From: Pseudomonadota bacterium
GTDB lineage: Bacteria; Pseudomonadota; Gammaproteobacteria; Steroidobacterales; Steroidobacteraceae
Length of the DNA: 64,000 bases
Direction of reading: 5' to 3'
NCBI GenBank assembly: GCA_021847105.1
Contig: JAJZUT010000006.1
Span: forward strand, 1-64,000
Part shown: positions 45,165-54,783 of the stretch, piece after piece
Position numbering within the stretch: position 1 is the stretch's first letter
How the letters are laid out: every line of letters begins with the position of its first letter
The notes under the pieces: generated by a model
The model's database searches: none
The model's input: the letters and a program-made list of their open reading frames with translations, nothing else
What the model was told of the DNA's origin: nothing
Program-made: the position numbers and the translations under genes

Positions 45165-46262
45165 CTAGCGACGCTCGATGATGCGTGGCGTCACGAGTGC
45201 CTGATCGCCGCATCCCGGGAGTCTGATGTCGCCGCGCTGGCGCAACGAGCTCGTATCGTAGACGGCGATGTCGCACATGTTGCCGCCCAGATAGACTTCC
45301 TTGCCATTCGAGGAGATATCGACCATGTAGAAGGAGTGGGGCACCGGGACCTGCTTGACGATGCGCCAGTGCCGGGCATCGATCTTGAACAGCGCATCGA
45401 ACACGCCGAACGCCCAGCGGTGATTAGGGCTGAGTATGGTGGCGAAAATGGGTGGCGCCGTGCGTGAGATGTCGTGATAAGCGAGCTTGCCGGTGTGCAG
45501 ATTGAGGGTCATCAGGGACGTCGCGGACACTCCGCCGGTGGGCAGTCCCGACCCGGTCAGAGTCGAGTAGAGCGGCGCAACAAAGACGCCCGTCGGCTCG
45601 CTCGCCGGAGAATTGATGCTCAGATCCGCACTGGAATGGTCGGCGCGCCCCCAGTGCAGCAGGCCACGCTTGCCGAGCAGTTGACCGGTCCTGAGGTCGA
45701 ATTCGTACACATCCGGCCACAACGCATAGAAGCTCCGGCCATCCTTGCGCGCGAGGACCGCCTGAATGCGTCGTGGCGCGGGAAACGTGCGCTCCGGCAT
45801 GGCGTATGCGCCAGCGGCGGTGCTGAAGAGCGCAAATTGCGGTGTTTCGACCGTATACGAATCAATGCCCAAGTGGGTCCGGTATTCGTAAACAATCAAC
45901 GTCTTGCCATCCGGCGTGACATCGAAGGCCATGCACTGTACGCGCTCCCCGGGCGCGCTCAGATTGGCCCGGAAGACCTGCTTGCCCGTGCGCAGATTGA
46001 TTCCCGCGATACTGCGCGCTCGGTTGACGAGCACGTAGGCGATAGTGCCATCCGGTGAGGTCACGATGGTGCTGACCGAGTCATGCGCGCCGGGAATCGC
46101 GAAGTCCGAGACCACTTTCATTTTGCGCGGATCGACGACGAACAGCTGACCGGGCTTTGCGGCGGTCACAATGAAATCGTGGCCCGCTGGGTGCGTCCCG
46201 AAGGCGCTGCAGCCGGCGAGCAGGCCGGCGAATATGGCCGGCACGAGCAATTTCGCGCTCAT
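45165..46262 (-). CDS. qhpB: QhpB, beta subunit of quinohemoprotein amine dehydrogenase
   Basis: A 365-residue YVTN-type propeller (FVVDPRKMKVVSDFAIPGAH, TIVTSPDGTIAYVLVNRARS, MVDISSNGKEVYLGGN). In the enzyme this subunit covers the active site and holds the CTQ-bearing gamma subunit against the diheme subunit. The N-terminus FAGLLAGCSAF has a lipobox with Cys18, predicting a lipoprotein rather than a free periplasmic subunit. It lies between qhpC (27 bases) and qhpF (30 bases). Length agrees with characterised beta subunits. Confidence 0.88.
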   Translation of the reverse strand: MSAKLLVPAIFAGLLAGCSAFGTHPAGHDFIVTAAKPGQLFVVDPRKMKVVSDFAIPGAHDSVSTIVTSPDGTIAYVLVNRARSIAGINLRTGKQVFRANLSAPGERVQCMAFDVTPDGKTLIVYEYRTHLGIDSYTVETPQFALFSTAAGAYAMPERTFPAPRRIQAVLARKDGRSFYALWPDVYEFDLRTGQLLGKRGLLHWGRADHSSADLSINSPASEPTGVFVAPLYSTLTGSGLPTGGVSATSLMTLNLHTGKLAYHDISRTAPPIFATILSPNHRWAFGVFDALFKIDARHWRIVKQVPVPHSFYMVDISSNGKEVYLGGNMCDIAVYDTSSLRQRGDIRLPGCGDQALVTPRIIERR

Positions 46263-46289
46263 ATCAGTCCTCGGCAGCGCGCTGGCGCC

Positions 46290-46631
46290 TCATTTCTTAG
46301 GAAACACGGCATCGGTATTGGGCATGACCGGATCGAGCTCACGCCAGTCGTGCTGCGCGGAGGGTTTGCCTTCCTGCCACGAGGGATACGTGTTCATCGC
46401 ATCGGGCACCTGCGCCGGCCACCAGCACGGATCGGAGCACCCGTACAAATCCGCCTCCATGGGGTGGCAGAGCGAAGCAAGCCCCCCGAAGGGATCGACT
46501 TCCCAACCGGGGTCGAACGTGGTGGCGCACCCGGCCACCGTCTCCATGGCGGTGACCTCCTCGACGTGCCCCGCTTCGGCCGCCTCGAGCAGCAGCTCGG
46601 CCTTCTGATTCATCGATTTGAGTCCGCTCAT
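46290..46631 (-). CDS. qhpC: QhpC, CTQ-bearing gamma subunit of quinohemoprotein amine dehydrogenase
   Basis: A 113-residue precursor. Every cross-link residue of the characterised gamma subunit is found with exact spacing if a 28-residue leader is removed. Cys35-Glu44, Cys55-Asp61 and Cys69-Asp77 correspond to the thioethers 7-16, 27-33 and 41-49, and Cys65 with Trp71 corresponds to the Cys37-Trp43 CTQ cofactor. The core motif is [18 protein letters not shown]. The leader ([20 protein letters not shown]...) has no Sec character. ATG 46631 overlaps the qhpD stop by 4 bases. The subunit oxidises primary amines and passes electrons to the hemes of QhpA. Confidence 0.93.
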   Translation of the reverse strand: MSGLKSMNQKAELLLEAAEAGHVEEVTAMETVAGCATTFDPGWEVDPFGGLASLCHPMEADLYGCSDPCWWPAQVPDAMNTYPSWQEGKPSAQHDWRELDPVMPNTDAVFPKK

Positions 46632-48052
46632 GCGGCCCTCCTCGGCTCAATGTGCGTGCTGAAAAAACTCGGATTGCGGACACTGATCTCGGCGTACACG
46701 CGAATGCCGAAATCGACCCAGCGCCGCAGCAGATTGCAGTAATGATAGGTGCGATGGTGCGGATCGCCGTAGCGCACCCAGGATTCGTGATAACACCCGC
46801 CGGCGCACAGATTACGGATGTGGCAGCTCGCGCAGTGCGTACCGCTGCGATCGGCGGCGTGCTCGAGAAACGCCCCGAGACGCTCGCTCGCGATGCCGTG
46901 CTCGACGTCCCCGAAGGTCGGCAGATCTGAGCCGGTGAAGCGGTGGCACAGATTCAACCCGCCCTGATGATCGACGGCGAGCAGACCCACCCCGGCGCCG
47001 CACGGCAGAGCTTTACGCCGGCCCTCATGCAGGTCGGTCATCAGCTGATGCATGTTGGCGAAGCCGGTGTTTCGGCCGACCAGCGCGGCGGCGAGATATT
47101 GTGCCCCGAGACGCTCAAATCCCGCATACACCTCGGCGAGCTCCGCCGCCGAGAGCGTCGGCCCGGCCAGCTCTGCGCCGGTGACCGGTGCATAACCGAC
47201 CTCGTGAAAGCCGAGCTGCCCGCGCAGATGCTCATGAATGGCCTCTACCTCGGTGGTGCCGGCGGTGAGAGTGACACGCGCACCGACGGGCTTCGAGCGG
47301 TAGCGGGCGAGCAGCATGCGCACTTTGCGCGCCACCACCTCGTAGGTACCGTGTCCACCCACCGTTCGGCGATTGCGGTCGTGCACCACCGGCGGCCCGT
47401 CCATGCTGACCGACAGCCCAAACCGGTGGGCGTCGAAGTAGCTGACGAGTTCCTCGGTGAGCAGAGTCGCATTGGTGGTGAGCGCGAAATCCACCGCCTT
47501 GCCCCGCTCCCGCGCGCGCTCCTCTGCGTAATCCACGACCTGGCGGATCAGTGGCATGTTGGTGAGCGGTTCCCCGCCAAAGAATACGACGCTCACCTTC
47601 GGTCGCTGCTCCGCCTGCTCCAGCAACAGATCGATGCTGCGCGCGGCCACTTCCATGCTCATGCGCTTGCCGGCAGCGGGAACCGCAAGATCCTCCTTGT
47701 AGCAATACCGACAGGCGAGGTTGCATCCGGTGTTGACGTTCAGGACGATGGTGCTGAGCGGATACGACTCGACGTGAATGGCCGCCGGATTGATTGGCCG
47801 GCACTCGCCGTCGGAGCGGAGGATCTGCAGCCGCAGAAGTCTCTCGACACACTCTGTGACGGCACTGGGGTCGAAACCAGTCGAGAGGCGCGCGCGGATC
47901 CCCTCGGCATCCAGGTCTGACTCCGCCTCGACCAGCCGCACCACCGCAACGCCGAGCGCGTCGAGTTCGAACAGCGCCGTGCTCGGAACGTGCAGCAGCA
48001 TCGTGCGCCCTTCGAGCGGGACAAGGTGGGCATTGGCGGAATCGAAGATCAC
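46628..48052 (-). CDS. qhpD: QhpD, radical-SAM/SPASM enzyme forming thioether cross-links
   Basis: A 474-residue radical-SAM protein. Radical SAM cluster [11 protein letters not shown] near 107-117, GGEP motif FFGGEPLTN, and a SPASM region with [14 protein letters not shown] near the end. In the known pathway QhpD makes the Cys-to-Asp/Glu thioether bonds in QhpC. The start is GTG at 48052, with GGAG 8 bases upstream, giving [15 protein letters not shown], the conserved N-terminus; codons above that are antisense to other signals and overlap qhpA. The qhpA stop lies 13 bases before. Confidence 0.92.
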   Translation of the reverse strand: MIFDSANAHLVPLEGRTMLLHVPSTALFELDALGVAVVRLVEAESDLDAEGIRARLSTGFDPSAVTECVERLLRLQILRSDGECRPINPAAIHVESYPLSTIVLNVNTGCNLACRYCYKEDLAVPAAGKRMSMEVAARSIDLLLEQAEQRPKVSVVFFGGEPLTNMPLIRQVVDYAEERARERGKAVDFALTTNATLLTEELVSYFDAHRFGLSVSMDGPPVVHDRNRRTVGGHGTYEVVARKVRMLLARYRSKPVGARVTLTAGTTEVEAIHEHLRGQLGFHEVGYAPVTGAELAGPTLSAAELAEVYAGFERLGAQYLAAALVGRNTGFANMHQLMTDLHEGRRKALPCGAGVGLLAVDHQGGLNLCHRFTGSDLPTFGDVEHGIASERLGAFLEHAADRSGTHCASCHIRNLCAGGCYHESWVRYGDPHHRTYHYCNLLRRWVDFGIRVYAEISVRNPSFFSTHIEPRRAA

Positions 48053-48065
48053 TGTGGCGACTCCG

Positions 48066-49667
48066 TCAGTAGATCGGGGGATTGATCCAACGCTGCACGG
48101 TGACCACCAGACGCGCTTTGCCCACCACCGAACCGCGGCCGCTCTTGTGGGTCGCCACCACGAACAAATCGCCGGTGTTGTTATCGGAGAACTCGCGCCG
48201 GGGATCTGGACCGCCCCCGGATGGGACGAACAGTCCGTCCTGCCCGAGAGTGCCCGCGAAGCGGGCATCGCCACGCTGGGCGGCGGCGGCATCGAACGGC
48301 ACCACACTCCAGGTGACCGGCATCGCCCCGAGACGCACCGCCGTCGTTTTCCCGTTGGCACCGGCAACCTCGGTGTAGCCGATCGCCTGAAACTGCGCAT
48401 CCACCGCCGCGAGCGTTCCGCCGCCGAGGCGGGCAATCGCAAAGGCCGGCTGCACCTGTAGGCGATCAACATGCTGGTAAACCGCCAACAGGTCATGGGT
48501 CGACACGCCGCCGATACGCACCGTGCGATAGCCCGGCGTCGCCTGCGCTGCGACGCTCACCTTCAATATCAGGCCATAGGGCTTGTGCGCGGCCACGGTC
48601 GTTTGGGTTCCGGGACCGAGATTGACCCGTCCAACGAGCGCTCTGCCGACCACGACGACCCGCTGCGTGGTACCGGCTCTCAGGGCGCTCGGGATCACGG
48701 CCATGACCTCGGCGCGCCCCGTCGCTCGCGCCGCCGCCCAGTTCCCGCCGATCTCCGCGTGCTTGATGAGAAACCAGCGGCCGCGGATGCGCGCACCGTC
48801 TGCGGAGGCAAAATACACCTCATGCACCGATTGGCCACCGAGCGTGCCTGTCCCGCGCCACTGAAAGCCGGTGTAGACGATCGCGTCCGACGCGCCATCG
48901 AATCGAGCGCCGTCGGCGTAGCGCAATTGATAGTGCGCACCGTAGCGATCCGCAGCCGTTCGTCTGATGAGTGCCGTGCCGTAATAGGCCCCATGCCCCG
49001 GGGTCTCGCCGTGAACGATCCACTGGCCGGCAAGACTGGCGTGCGGCCGGTGCTGCCAGGCCCGCCAAGCCGCGCTGCGCAGCGGAAACAACCGACCTAG
49101 CTTGGCGGGCAGCTGTTTGCTGGCGATCCGCCACCAGGCGATATCGCGGCTGCCGTCCTGATATTCCAGATAGGGCCATTCTCCGACGTGAAAGTTGATC
49201 AGTTTCAGCCATTCGGCCGGGGTGCGCCGCTGCAGCACGATGCGCGCCACGCTGTGGCAGCGACCGCACATCACATTGAGGTTGTCCGGCAATTTCAAAT
49301 CCGGGACGTTGGGACGCCGTTCGAGCGCGTAGCGACCGGCGCGCACCTCTGCGGGCGCCAGACCCTGCACGTCGCTCAGGTACTGAATGATCGCCGCCTC
49401 GGCCTGGGGCGTCAGCTGCACGCCATGCACCTGACGCATCCGGAAGATCGTCATCGCCCAACCTTCGGGGGTCTTGCGCTCCTCGCTGATGCGGTCGAAG
49501 TGGCCCGGCGAAACCTCGCGGTGACATTCGGCGCAGTGGGTGCGAATCTCAGCCAGACCGGTCGGGACCTGAGCCGCCAGCGCCCCACGCCCGATGCCGA
49601 GCGCACCGCCGGCCAGGGCGACTACAAGCGTCCCACGCGCCATGATCGAAGAGACTTTCCGAGCCAT
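48066..49667 (-). CDS. qhpA: QhpA, diheme cytochrome alpha subunit of quinohemoprotein amine dehydrogenase
   Basis: A 533-residue periplasmic protein. A signal peptide (VVALAGGALGIGRGALAA) is followed by two c-type heme sites, CAECH at 45-49 and CGRCH at 134-138, in an N-terminal diheme domain. Three beta-rich domains follow to the C-terminus (WINPPIY). This is the alpha subunit that takes electrons from CTQ. ATG 49667 is preferred; ATG 49643 is a second option inside the signal peptide. It is the first qhp gene, 68 bases after the permease stop, so qhp genes may be read from the TonB receptor promoter. Confidence 0.92.
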   Translation of the reverse strand: MARKVSSIMARGTLVVALAGGALGIGRGALAAQVPTGLAEIRTHCAECHREVSPGHFDRISEERKTPEGWAMTIFRMRQVHGVQLTPQAEAAIIQYLSDVQGLAPAEVRAGRYALERRPNVPDLKLPDNLNVMCGRCHSVARIVLQRRTPAEWLKLINFHVGEWPYLEYQDGSRDIAWWRIASKQLPAKLGRLFPLRSAAWRAWQHRPHASLAGQWIVHGETPGHGAYYGTALIRRTAADRYGAHYQLRYADGARFDGASDAIVYTGFQWRGTGTLGGQSVHEVYFASADGARIRGRWFLIKHAEIGGNWAAARATGRAEVMAVIPSALRAGTTQRVVVVGRALVGRVNLGPGTQTTVAAHKPYGLILKVSVAAQATPGYRTVRIGGVSTHDLLAVYQHVDRLQVQPAFAIARLGGGTLAAVDAQFQAIGYTEVAGANGKTTAVRLGAMPVTWSVVPFDAAAAQRGDARFAGTLGQDGLFVPSGGGPDPRREFSDNNTGDLFVVATHKSGRGSVVGKARLVVTVQRWINPPIY

Positions 49668-49735
49668 GCGCCTGCTCCCATGACCAACCCAATCGCCGCT
49701 TCCCGCGCGTGGGCGACCCACGGGCGCGGCCGGCT

Positions 49736-51127
49736 TCACGCCTGATCCCCTGCCGAAACGTGCACCCGCGGCGCCAAACGCCGACGCAGTGCATACGCCG
49801 ACACGGCGATCACCAGCGCTGCGAGACTGGCATAGAGCTGACTCGCGAGATCCGGACTCATCGCCATTGCCACCAGCACTGCGAGCAATCCGCCGATCGT
49901 GGCATAGCTGAGCCAAGGGAACCCCCACATCCGGATCGACGGCTCCGGTTGCCGCTCGCGCCGATGCTTGAGCCGCAGGCGGATCTGCGAAGTGGCCGTC
50001 AGCAGATAAATGAACACAATGAGTGCGCCGCCAGCGTTCACCAGAAACGCGAACACGCCCGTGGGCGCCGCCGCATTGGCCACAATGCCGAGCACCCCAA
50101 CTACCGCTCCCACGGCGACCGAACGCGCTGGAACGCGCCGCGCATTGACCTTCACCAGCCACTTCGGCGCGTCCCCTTGCTCAGCCAGGACGAACAGTAC
50201 CCGCGAGCACACATAGAAAGCCGAGTTCAGACACGAGAGCACCGCCGTCAGGATGACCACGCTCATCGAGCGGGCGATCCACGGATGTCCGCTCGCCATC
50301 AGCGCCAGCGTGAACGGGGAGAACCCCGGCACCACGCGCCGCCAGGACACCACCGCGACGATGCACAGGATCGAAAGCACATAAAAGACCAGAATGCGCA
50401 GCATCACCGAGCGGGTCATCGTGGCGATCGCCCGGGCCGGCTCAGCCGACTCCGCGGCCGCCACGGTGGTGATCTCAGCGCCAGTCATCGCAAAAAATAC
50501 CGTGGCCAGTCCCGCGAGCACTGCCAACATCCCGTGCGGGGCAAAGCCACCGTGACCGCTCAGATTCGCACTCACAAGTCCCGCGGGCGCGAAGCCGAAC
50601 ACAAACCCCGCCGCCAGCGCGATGAAGACGATGATCGCGGCAACCTTGATCGAGGCGAACCAGAACTCGAATTCCCCGTACGAGCGCGCCGACATCAGGT
50701 TGACCCCGGTCATTGCTCCCATCAGGCCGAGCCCGAGCGCCCAGGTCGGCCAGCCGAGCCACGCGTGCAGCAACACCGCCCCGGCAATCGCCTCGACCGG
50801 GATCACCACCACCCAGAAGTACCAGTACAGCCAGCCGCACACGAAACCGGCGCCATGACCGAGCGCCACCCGGGTGAACTCGCTGAAGGAGCGCACGCTC
50901 GGCAGCGTCACCGCCATCTCCCCGAGCATCTGCATCAGCAGCACGATGATGACCCCGGAGCCGAGGTAGCTCAGCACTGCCGCCGGACCAGCGTCCGCAA
51001 TCGCCACGCTGCTGCCGACGAACAGCCCCGCCCCGATGATCCCGCCGATCGTGATCATCGTGACGTGGCGATGCTTCAGCGTGCGGCTCAGGGCCGCCTG
51101 CGGTGCACCATGCTCATCCGAGCTCAT
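49736..51127 (-). CDS. APC-superfamily amino acid/amine permease
   Basis: A 463-residue inner-membrane carrier with about 12 helices. ITIGGIIGAGLFVGSS near 21-36 is the TM1 signature of the amino-acid permease (AAT/GABA permease) branch, and FFAMTGAEITTVAAAESAEP is the TM6 substrate-site region. It probably imports an amine or amino acid related to the amine dehydrogenase substrate or product. ATG at 51127 starts MSSDEHGAPQAALS; the longer frame above is not homologous. It lies between the TonB receptor (47 bases) and qhpA (68 bases). Confidence 0.85.
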   Translation of the reverse strand: MSSDEHGAPQAALSRTLKHRHVTMITIGGIIGAGLFVGSSVAIADAGPAAVLSYLGSGVIIVLLMQMLGEMAVTLPSVRSFSEFTRVALGHGAGFVCGWLYWYFWVVVIPVEAIAGAVLLHAWLGWPTWALGLGLMGAMTGVNLMSARSYGEFEFWFASIKVAAIIVFIALAAGFVFGFAPAGLVSANLSGHGGFAPHGMLAVLAGLATVFFAMTGAEITTVAAAESAEPARAIATMTRSVMLRILVFYVLSILCIVAVVSWRRVVPGFSPFTLALMASGHPWIARSMSVVILTAVLSCLNSAFYVCSRVLFVLAEQGDAPKWLVKVNARRVPARSVAVGAVVGVLGIVANAAAPTGVFAFLVNAGGALIVFIYLLTATSQIRLRLKHRRERQPEPSIRMWGFPWLSYATIGGLLAVLVAMAMSPDLASQLYASLAALVIAVSAYALRRRLAPRVHVSAGDQA

Positions 51128-51174
51128 TGCGCGCTCCGGACATCCCTTGCCGCCAGTCCGTGCGCCACCATACC

Positions 51175-53697
51175 TCAGTAGCGGTAGATCGCCGTGAGAC
51201 CGAAGGTCCGTGGCCGCAGCGTCCACTGGCGCTGCAGTCGGGTGGACTGCTCGCACGCCTGGGTCGCCGTGGTGCACGCCCCGGGATCGATCGAAAAGAT
51301 GTAGCTGGTGATCGGATGCGTGTCGGTGAGGTTGTCGACGAAAGCCTCGATACGCCACTCGCCAAATCGCATGCCGCCGCGCATCTGCAGCGTATTCATC
51401 GATGGCAAGGTGTAGTTCGCGGCGTCGTACTGCAGCGTGACGGGATCCTGCTGCGGCGTCAGCCAGCTCGAGCGACCCTGATATTCGTCGTCCAATCGGA
51501 CGAACGAGGCCCGATCAAAGAGGCGAAAGTCGTATTGCAGGCCAAACGAGAACGTGACCGGAGGAGTCGGCTCTCCAGAGCCGTTGCCGCTGTCGCCCAC
51601 CGTGATGGCATCTCCATTGCCGACGATCGGGTTCACCTCCGCAGCCGAGAGTCGCGAGGCGCTCGTGAAGCGGGCATCCGTGTAGCCGAAACTGAAATTG
51701 CCCGTCAGATGATCCGTGAGCAGGAACTGCGCCTGCAGGTCCGCACCCTTGACAACCGCCTTACCGAGATTGTCGATGAAGGAGATCTGACAGACCGGCG
51801 GCACCACCAGCTGTTGAATATTGTTCCACTGAATGTAATAGACACTCGTCGCGATTCTCAGGCGTCCCGCGAATTCGTTCTTCGCACCGATTTCGTAGCT
51901 GTTGACCGAGTCCGATTTGTACGTCTGCGGCGCCCCGTTGATACCGAAGGTTTGAAAGTCGGTCGCACAGGCCGCATATGGCACTGGATTGTTGGCGCCG
52001 CCCGGCCGGAATCCCTTGGCGTAAGTGAAGTAATACAGATTGTTCGGATCGTGCTGATACGACAGGCTCACCTTGGGTGTGAAGGCATTCTGGGCTTCGG
52101 CGCCCGTCCCACTCTGTGGCGGCAGATACAGCTGCGGACCGCCGGTGAGAGTGTGGAAGCTGAAGCGCATGTGTGATTCCCGCGCCCCGACCGTCAGGCT
52201 CCATTGCCGGTTGAACGCGTATGTCGCCTGGCCGTACCAGGCGTACTGAGTGTCTTTGGCGAAGGTCTGCAGGAAATACGAATCATTCGGGAAGCGCGGG
52301 TCGTAGAGAATCGGCTGATAGGGCGTCACGCACGCGCCGGTCACCGCACTGAAGTTGCAGAACACTTGCGAGTAGGGAACGCCCAGGTACGCCTGGGTCA
52401 GCTCGTTGAGCAGCGGATCGTGGATCTGCTCCAGATAGCTCTGCCGGGCACTGCTGAAAAACAGGCCGGTGGTCCAGGACAGGGCCGACTTCGGATCATT
52501 CGATTCCAGCCGCACCTCTTCGACCAGATTCTGCTGATGGTTGTCCACCGTCGCCGGCGAGCGGTAGTTGGTCGCCCCGGCCGGAAGATGTACGCCATTT
52601 GCATCGAGCAGCAACGGCAGGCCGGAAGCGACCGACGCGAACACGGCTGATGACTGATAGAAGCCGAGGTTGTAGATCGTGCCCTCGTAGCCGCTGGTTT
52701 CCGTGCGATGGAAATACGAGCTGTCGATGATCAGTTTGACCGGACCGAGGTCCCCGCTCACGCGTAACGACGGCAGGTAGAACTTGTCGGGCACTCGCAG
52801 CTGATCGGGATTGGCGCTGACGTAGCGATCCTGACTGGGATTGGAGTAGATCGGCCAGTAGTCGTTGGTGTTGTTGGCCACACGACTCTGGTAGTAGAAG
52901 CTTGGTCGCACCCGCCAGTGGTCGTTGATCTTCCAGATCGCCGCCAGACGGAACATCTCCCAGTTGACGTAGTTGGCGTCATGCTGAACCCCGGCGAGGG
53001 TCACCGGGTTGATCAGATCGATATACCCGCCCTCGTGTCGATAGTACAAATCGGCCCGCACGCCGAACTTGCCATCGACGATCGGCGTACCGGCCGCCAC
53101 ACCTGCCTCGTAGCTTGGCGAGCCTCCCTGCGTATACGCGACTGTCTCTTTGCTATACACGCTGGTGCGGGTCAGGCTCGGCGGCGTCGTGATGTAGCGC
53201 ACGGTGCCGCCCTCGGAACCGGCGCCGAAGAGCGTTCCCTGCGGCCCGCGCAGCACTTCGATGCGCTGTAGATCGAAGGCAACCGGCAACGCCTCGTCGG
53301 CGTTGAACGCCAGTCCGCGCATCTGTATCGGGGTATCGTCAATATAGATGCCGGTCGTGCCGGCGCCGCCGCTCGATGCGATGCCGCGAATGGCGATGCT
53401 GTGCGTGCCGGACGTGTCGATATTGATGCCGGGCACGAAATGCGCCAGGTTTTCGATATCGTTGATGCCGCGCATGTCCATCTGCGACTGCGAGAGCGCC
53501 GAGATGCTCATCGGCACTTTGCTGATCTCCTCGGCCCGGCGCGTCGCGGTGACGATGATCTCCTTTAACTGCGGCATACCGCCCGCGGCGCTCGCCGCCG
53601 GCGCGGCGAGCAGCATGGCGACTGCGGCAAGGAGCACGCTGCGCCCGCAGGGTGGCGGTCGGTGCGATCTCAGGATGTCGTGTCGAAGATGGAGCAT
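51175..53697 (-). CDS. TonB-dependent receptor heading the qhp operon
   Basis: An 840-residue outer-membrane receptor without an STN domain. Signal peptide (VLLAAVAMLLAAPAASA), TonB box EIIVTATRR near 47-55, plug (ISALSQSQMDMRG, IAIRGIASSGG, IEVLRGPQGTLFGAGSEGGT) and barrel ending TFGLTAIYRY. The lack of STN and of FecI/FecR nearby implies conventional regulation, probably by the divergent IclR gene. As first gene of the permease-qhp transcript it likely takes up an amine-containing or amine-derived large compound, an inference from context only. Confidence 0.88.
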   Translation of the reverse strand: MLHLRHDILRSHRPPPCGRSVLLAAVAMLLAAPAASAAGGMPQLKEIIVTATRRAEEISKVPMSISALSQSQMDMRGINDIENLAHFVPGINIDTSGTHSIAIRGIASSGGAGTTGIYIDDTPIQMRGLAFNADEALPVAFDLQRIEVLRGPQGTLFGAGSEGGTVRYITTPPSLTRTSVYSKETVAYTQGGSPSYEAGVAAGTPIVDGKFGVRADLYYRHEGGYIDLINPVTLAGVQHDANYVNWEMFRLAAIWKINDHWRVRPSFYYQSRVANNTNDYWPIYSNPSQDRYVSANPDQLRVPDKFYLPSLRVSGDLGPVKLIIDSSYFHRTETSGYEGTIYNLGFYQSSAVFASVASGLPLLLDANGVHLPAGATNYRSPATVDNHQQNLVEEVRLESNDPKSALSWTTGLFFSSARQSYLEQIHDPLLNELTQAYLGVPYSQVFCNFSAVTGACVTPYQPILYDPRFPNDSYFLQTFAKDTQYAWYGQATYAFNRQWSLTVGARESHMRFSFHTLTGGPQLYLPPQSGTGAEAQNAFTPKVSLSYQHDPNNLYYFTYAKGFRPGGANNPVPYAACATDFQTFGINGAPQTYKSDSVNSYEIGAKNEFAGRLRIATSVYYIQWNNIQQLVVPPVCQISFIDNLGKAVVKGADLQAQFLLTDHLTGNFSFGYTDARFTSASRLSAAEVNPIVGNGDAITVGDSGNGSGEPTPPVTFSFGLQYDFRLFDRASFVRLDDEYQGRSSWLTPQQDPVTLQYDAANYTLPSMNTLQMRGGMRFGEWRIEAFVDNLTDTHPITSYIFSIDPGACTTATQACEQSTRLQRQWTLRPRTFGLTAIYRY

Positions 53698-53862
53698 GGC
53701 CCAAACCCCCTGATCTTCTGAAAACCCGTCCGCTCAAGCGCGGCGCCGTGCCCCGACCCCCGCCTGGACACGCATTGCGACGTTCGCCGAATATCGATTA
53801 ACAATACTTCTAAATCGGCTGATTCACTTTAGCGCAGCCGATGGCGAAAGGTCAAACTTGCC

Positions 53863-53877
53863 TATCGGTTACCGATA
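53863..53877. promoter_or_regulatory. Perfect palindrome between TonB receptor and IclR genes
   Basis: TATCGGT-T-ACCGATA is a perfect 7-bp dyad with a single central base, 20 bases upstream of the IclR start and about 165 bases upstream of the divergent TonB receptor. A related half-conserved sequence, TATCGATTAACAATA, occurs near 53795-53809. Palindromes of this size fit an IclR-type operator; the two copies would cover both divergent promoters. No protein-binding data are implied. Confidence 0.55.
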
Positions 53878-53897
53878 TTGAGATATACTTCGATTCG

Positions 53898-54758
53898 ATG
53901 GCCACAAAAATCAAGAATCCGCCGGCGAGAAGCTCCCGGACAGCCGCGCGTAAAGCGGCGCCCCGCGCCGCAGATGCACCCGCACACGATCCGCTGTTCA
54001 ACGACTCGGCGCAAAAGGCGCTCGCGGTGCTCGAGGCTTTCGGCCGAGGACGCAGAATTCTTAAACTCGCCGAGACTGCGGAGCTTGCCGGCATCAGCAA
54101 GGCTTCGGCACAGCGCTGCATCCACACACTGGAGGTGCTTGGCTACCTGCGACGCGACCGGCGCGGCACAGGTTGGGCGCTCACGCCGCGCGCACTCGGC
54201 ATCGCCCACGCCTATCTCTCGGGCTATCGCCTGATCGAGCAGGCGACGCGCCATCTGGTGGACCTGAATCACGCCACCGGCGAGTCCGTCAGCTTGTCCG
54301 AGCCCGATGGGACCGACATGGTGTTCGTTGCCCGCTTCCCGAGCCACAAGCGCTTTCTCATCAACATGCCGGTCGGTACCCGCCTACCGATGTATTGCAC
54401 CGCTTCTGGGCGGGCTTATCTGTCGGTGGTGCCGCAGGGCGAGGCGCGTGAGCTGTTGCGTCAATCCACGCTGCGCGCGCTCACGACGCACACGGTCACG
54501 GACTTGAACCGCATCTTTGCACTCATCGAGTCTGCCGGGCACGATGGCTTTGCCTGCTCGGACCAGGAATGTTACCGGGGCGATCTCACCGTCGCCGCGC
54601 CGGTCATCGGCGAGGGCGGACATCCGGTCGGTGCCATCAACATCTCCGCCCCCACGAGCCGGTGGACGATCGAGGAGATGCGAGCGAAACTCGCGCCGCT
54701 CGTGGTCGAGACCGCCCGCGCCGTCTCAAGTGGCGCGGTGCCACAGGCTCACGGTTAA
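53898..54758 (+). CDS. IclR-family transcriptional regulator
   Basis: A 286-residue regulator. After a Lys/Arg/Ala-rich N-terminal tail, residues about 40-90 form the winged helix (ALAVLEAFGRGRRILKLAET, AGISKASAQRCIHTLEVLGY, LRRD), and residues about 105-275 the effector domain (NHATGESVSLSEPDGTDMVF, TASGRAYLSVVPQGEARELL, AAPVIGEGGHPVGAINISAP). ATG at 53898 is chosen because the operator-like palindrome lies upstream of it; the frame from 53841 would run through that palindrome. It is divergent from the TonB receptor/permease/qhp operon and probably senses an aromatic or amine-derived acid. Confidence 0.9.
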   Translation: MATKIKNPPARSSRTAARKAAPRAADAPAHDPLFNDSAQKALAVLEAFGRGRRILKLAETAELAGISKASAQRCIHTLEVLGYLRRDRRGTGWALTPRALGIAHAYLSGYRLIEQATRHLVDLNHATGESVSLSEPDGTDMVFVARFPSHKRFLINMPVGTRLPMYCTASGRAYLSVVPQGEARELLRQSTLRALTTHTVTDLNRIFALIESAGHDGFACSDQECYRGDLTVAAPVIGEGGHPVGAINISAPTSRWTIEEMRAKLAPLVVETARAVSSGAVPQAHG

Positions 54759-54783
54759 TTTGCCTCGAATCAGGAGCACTGAC

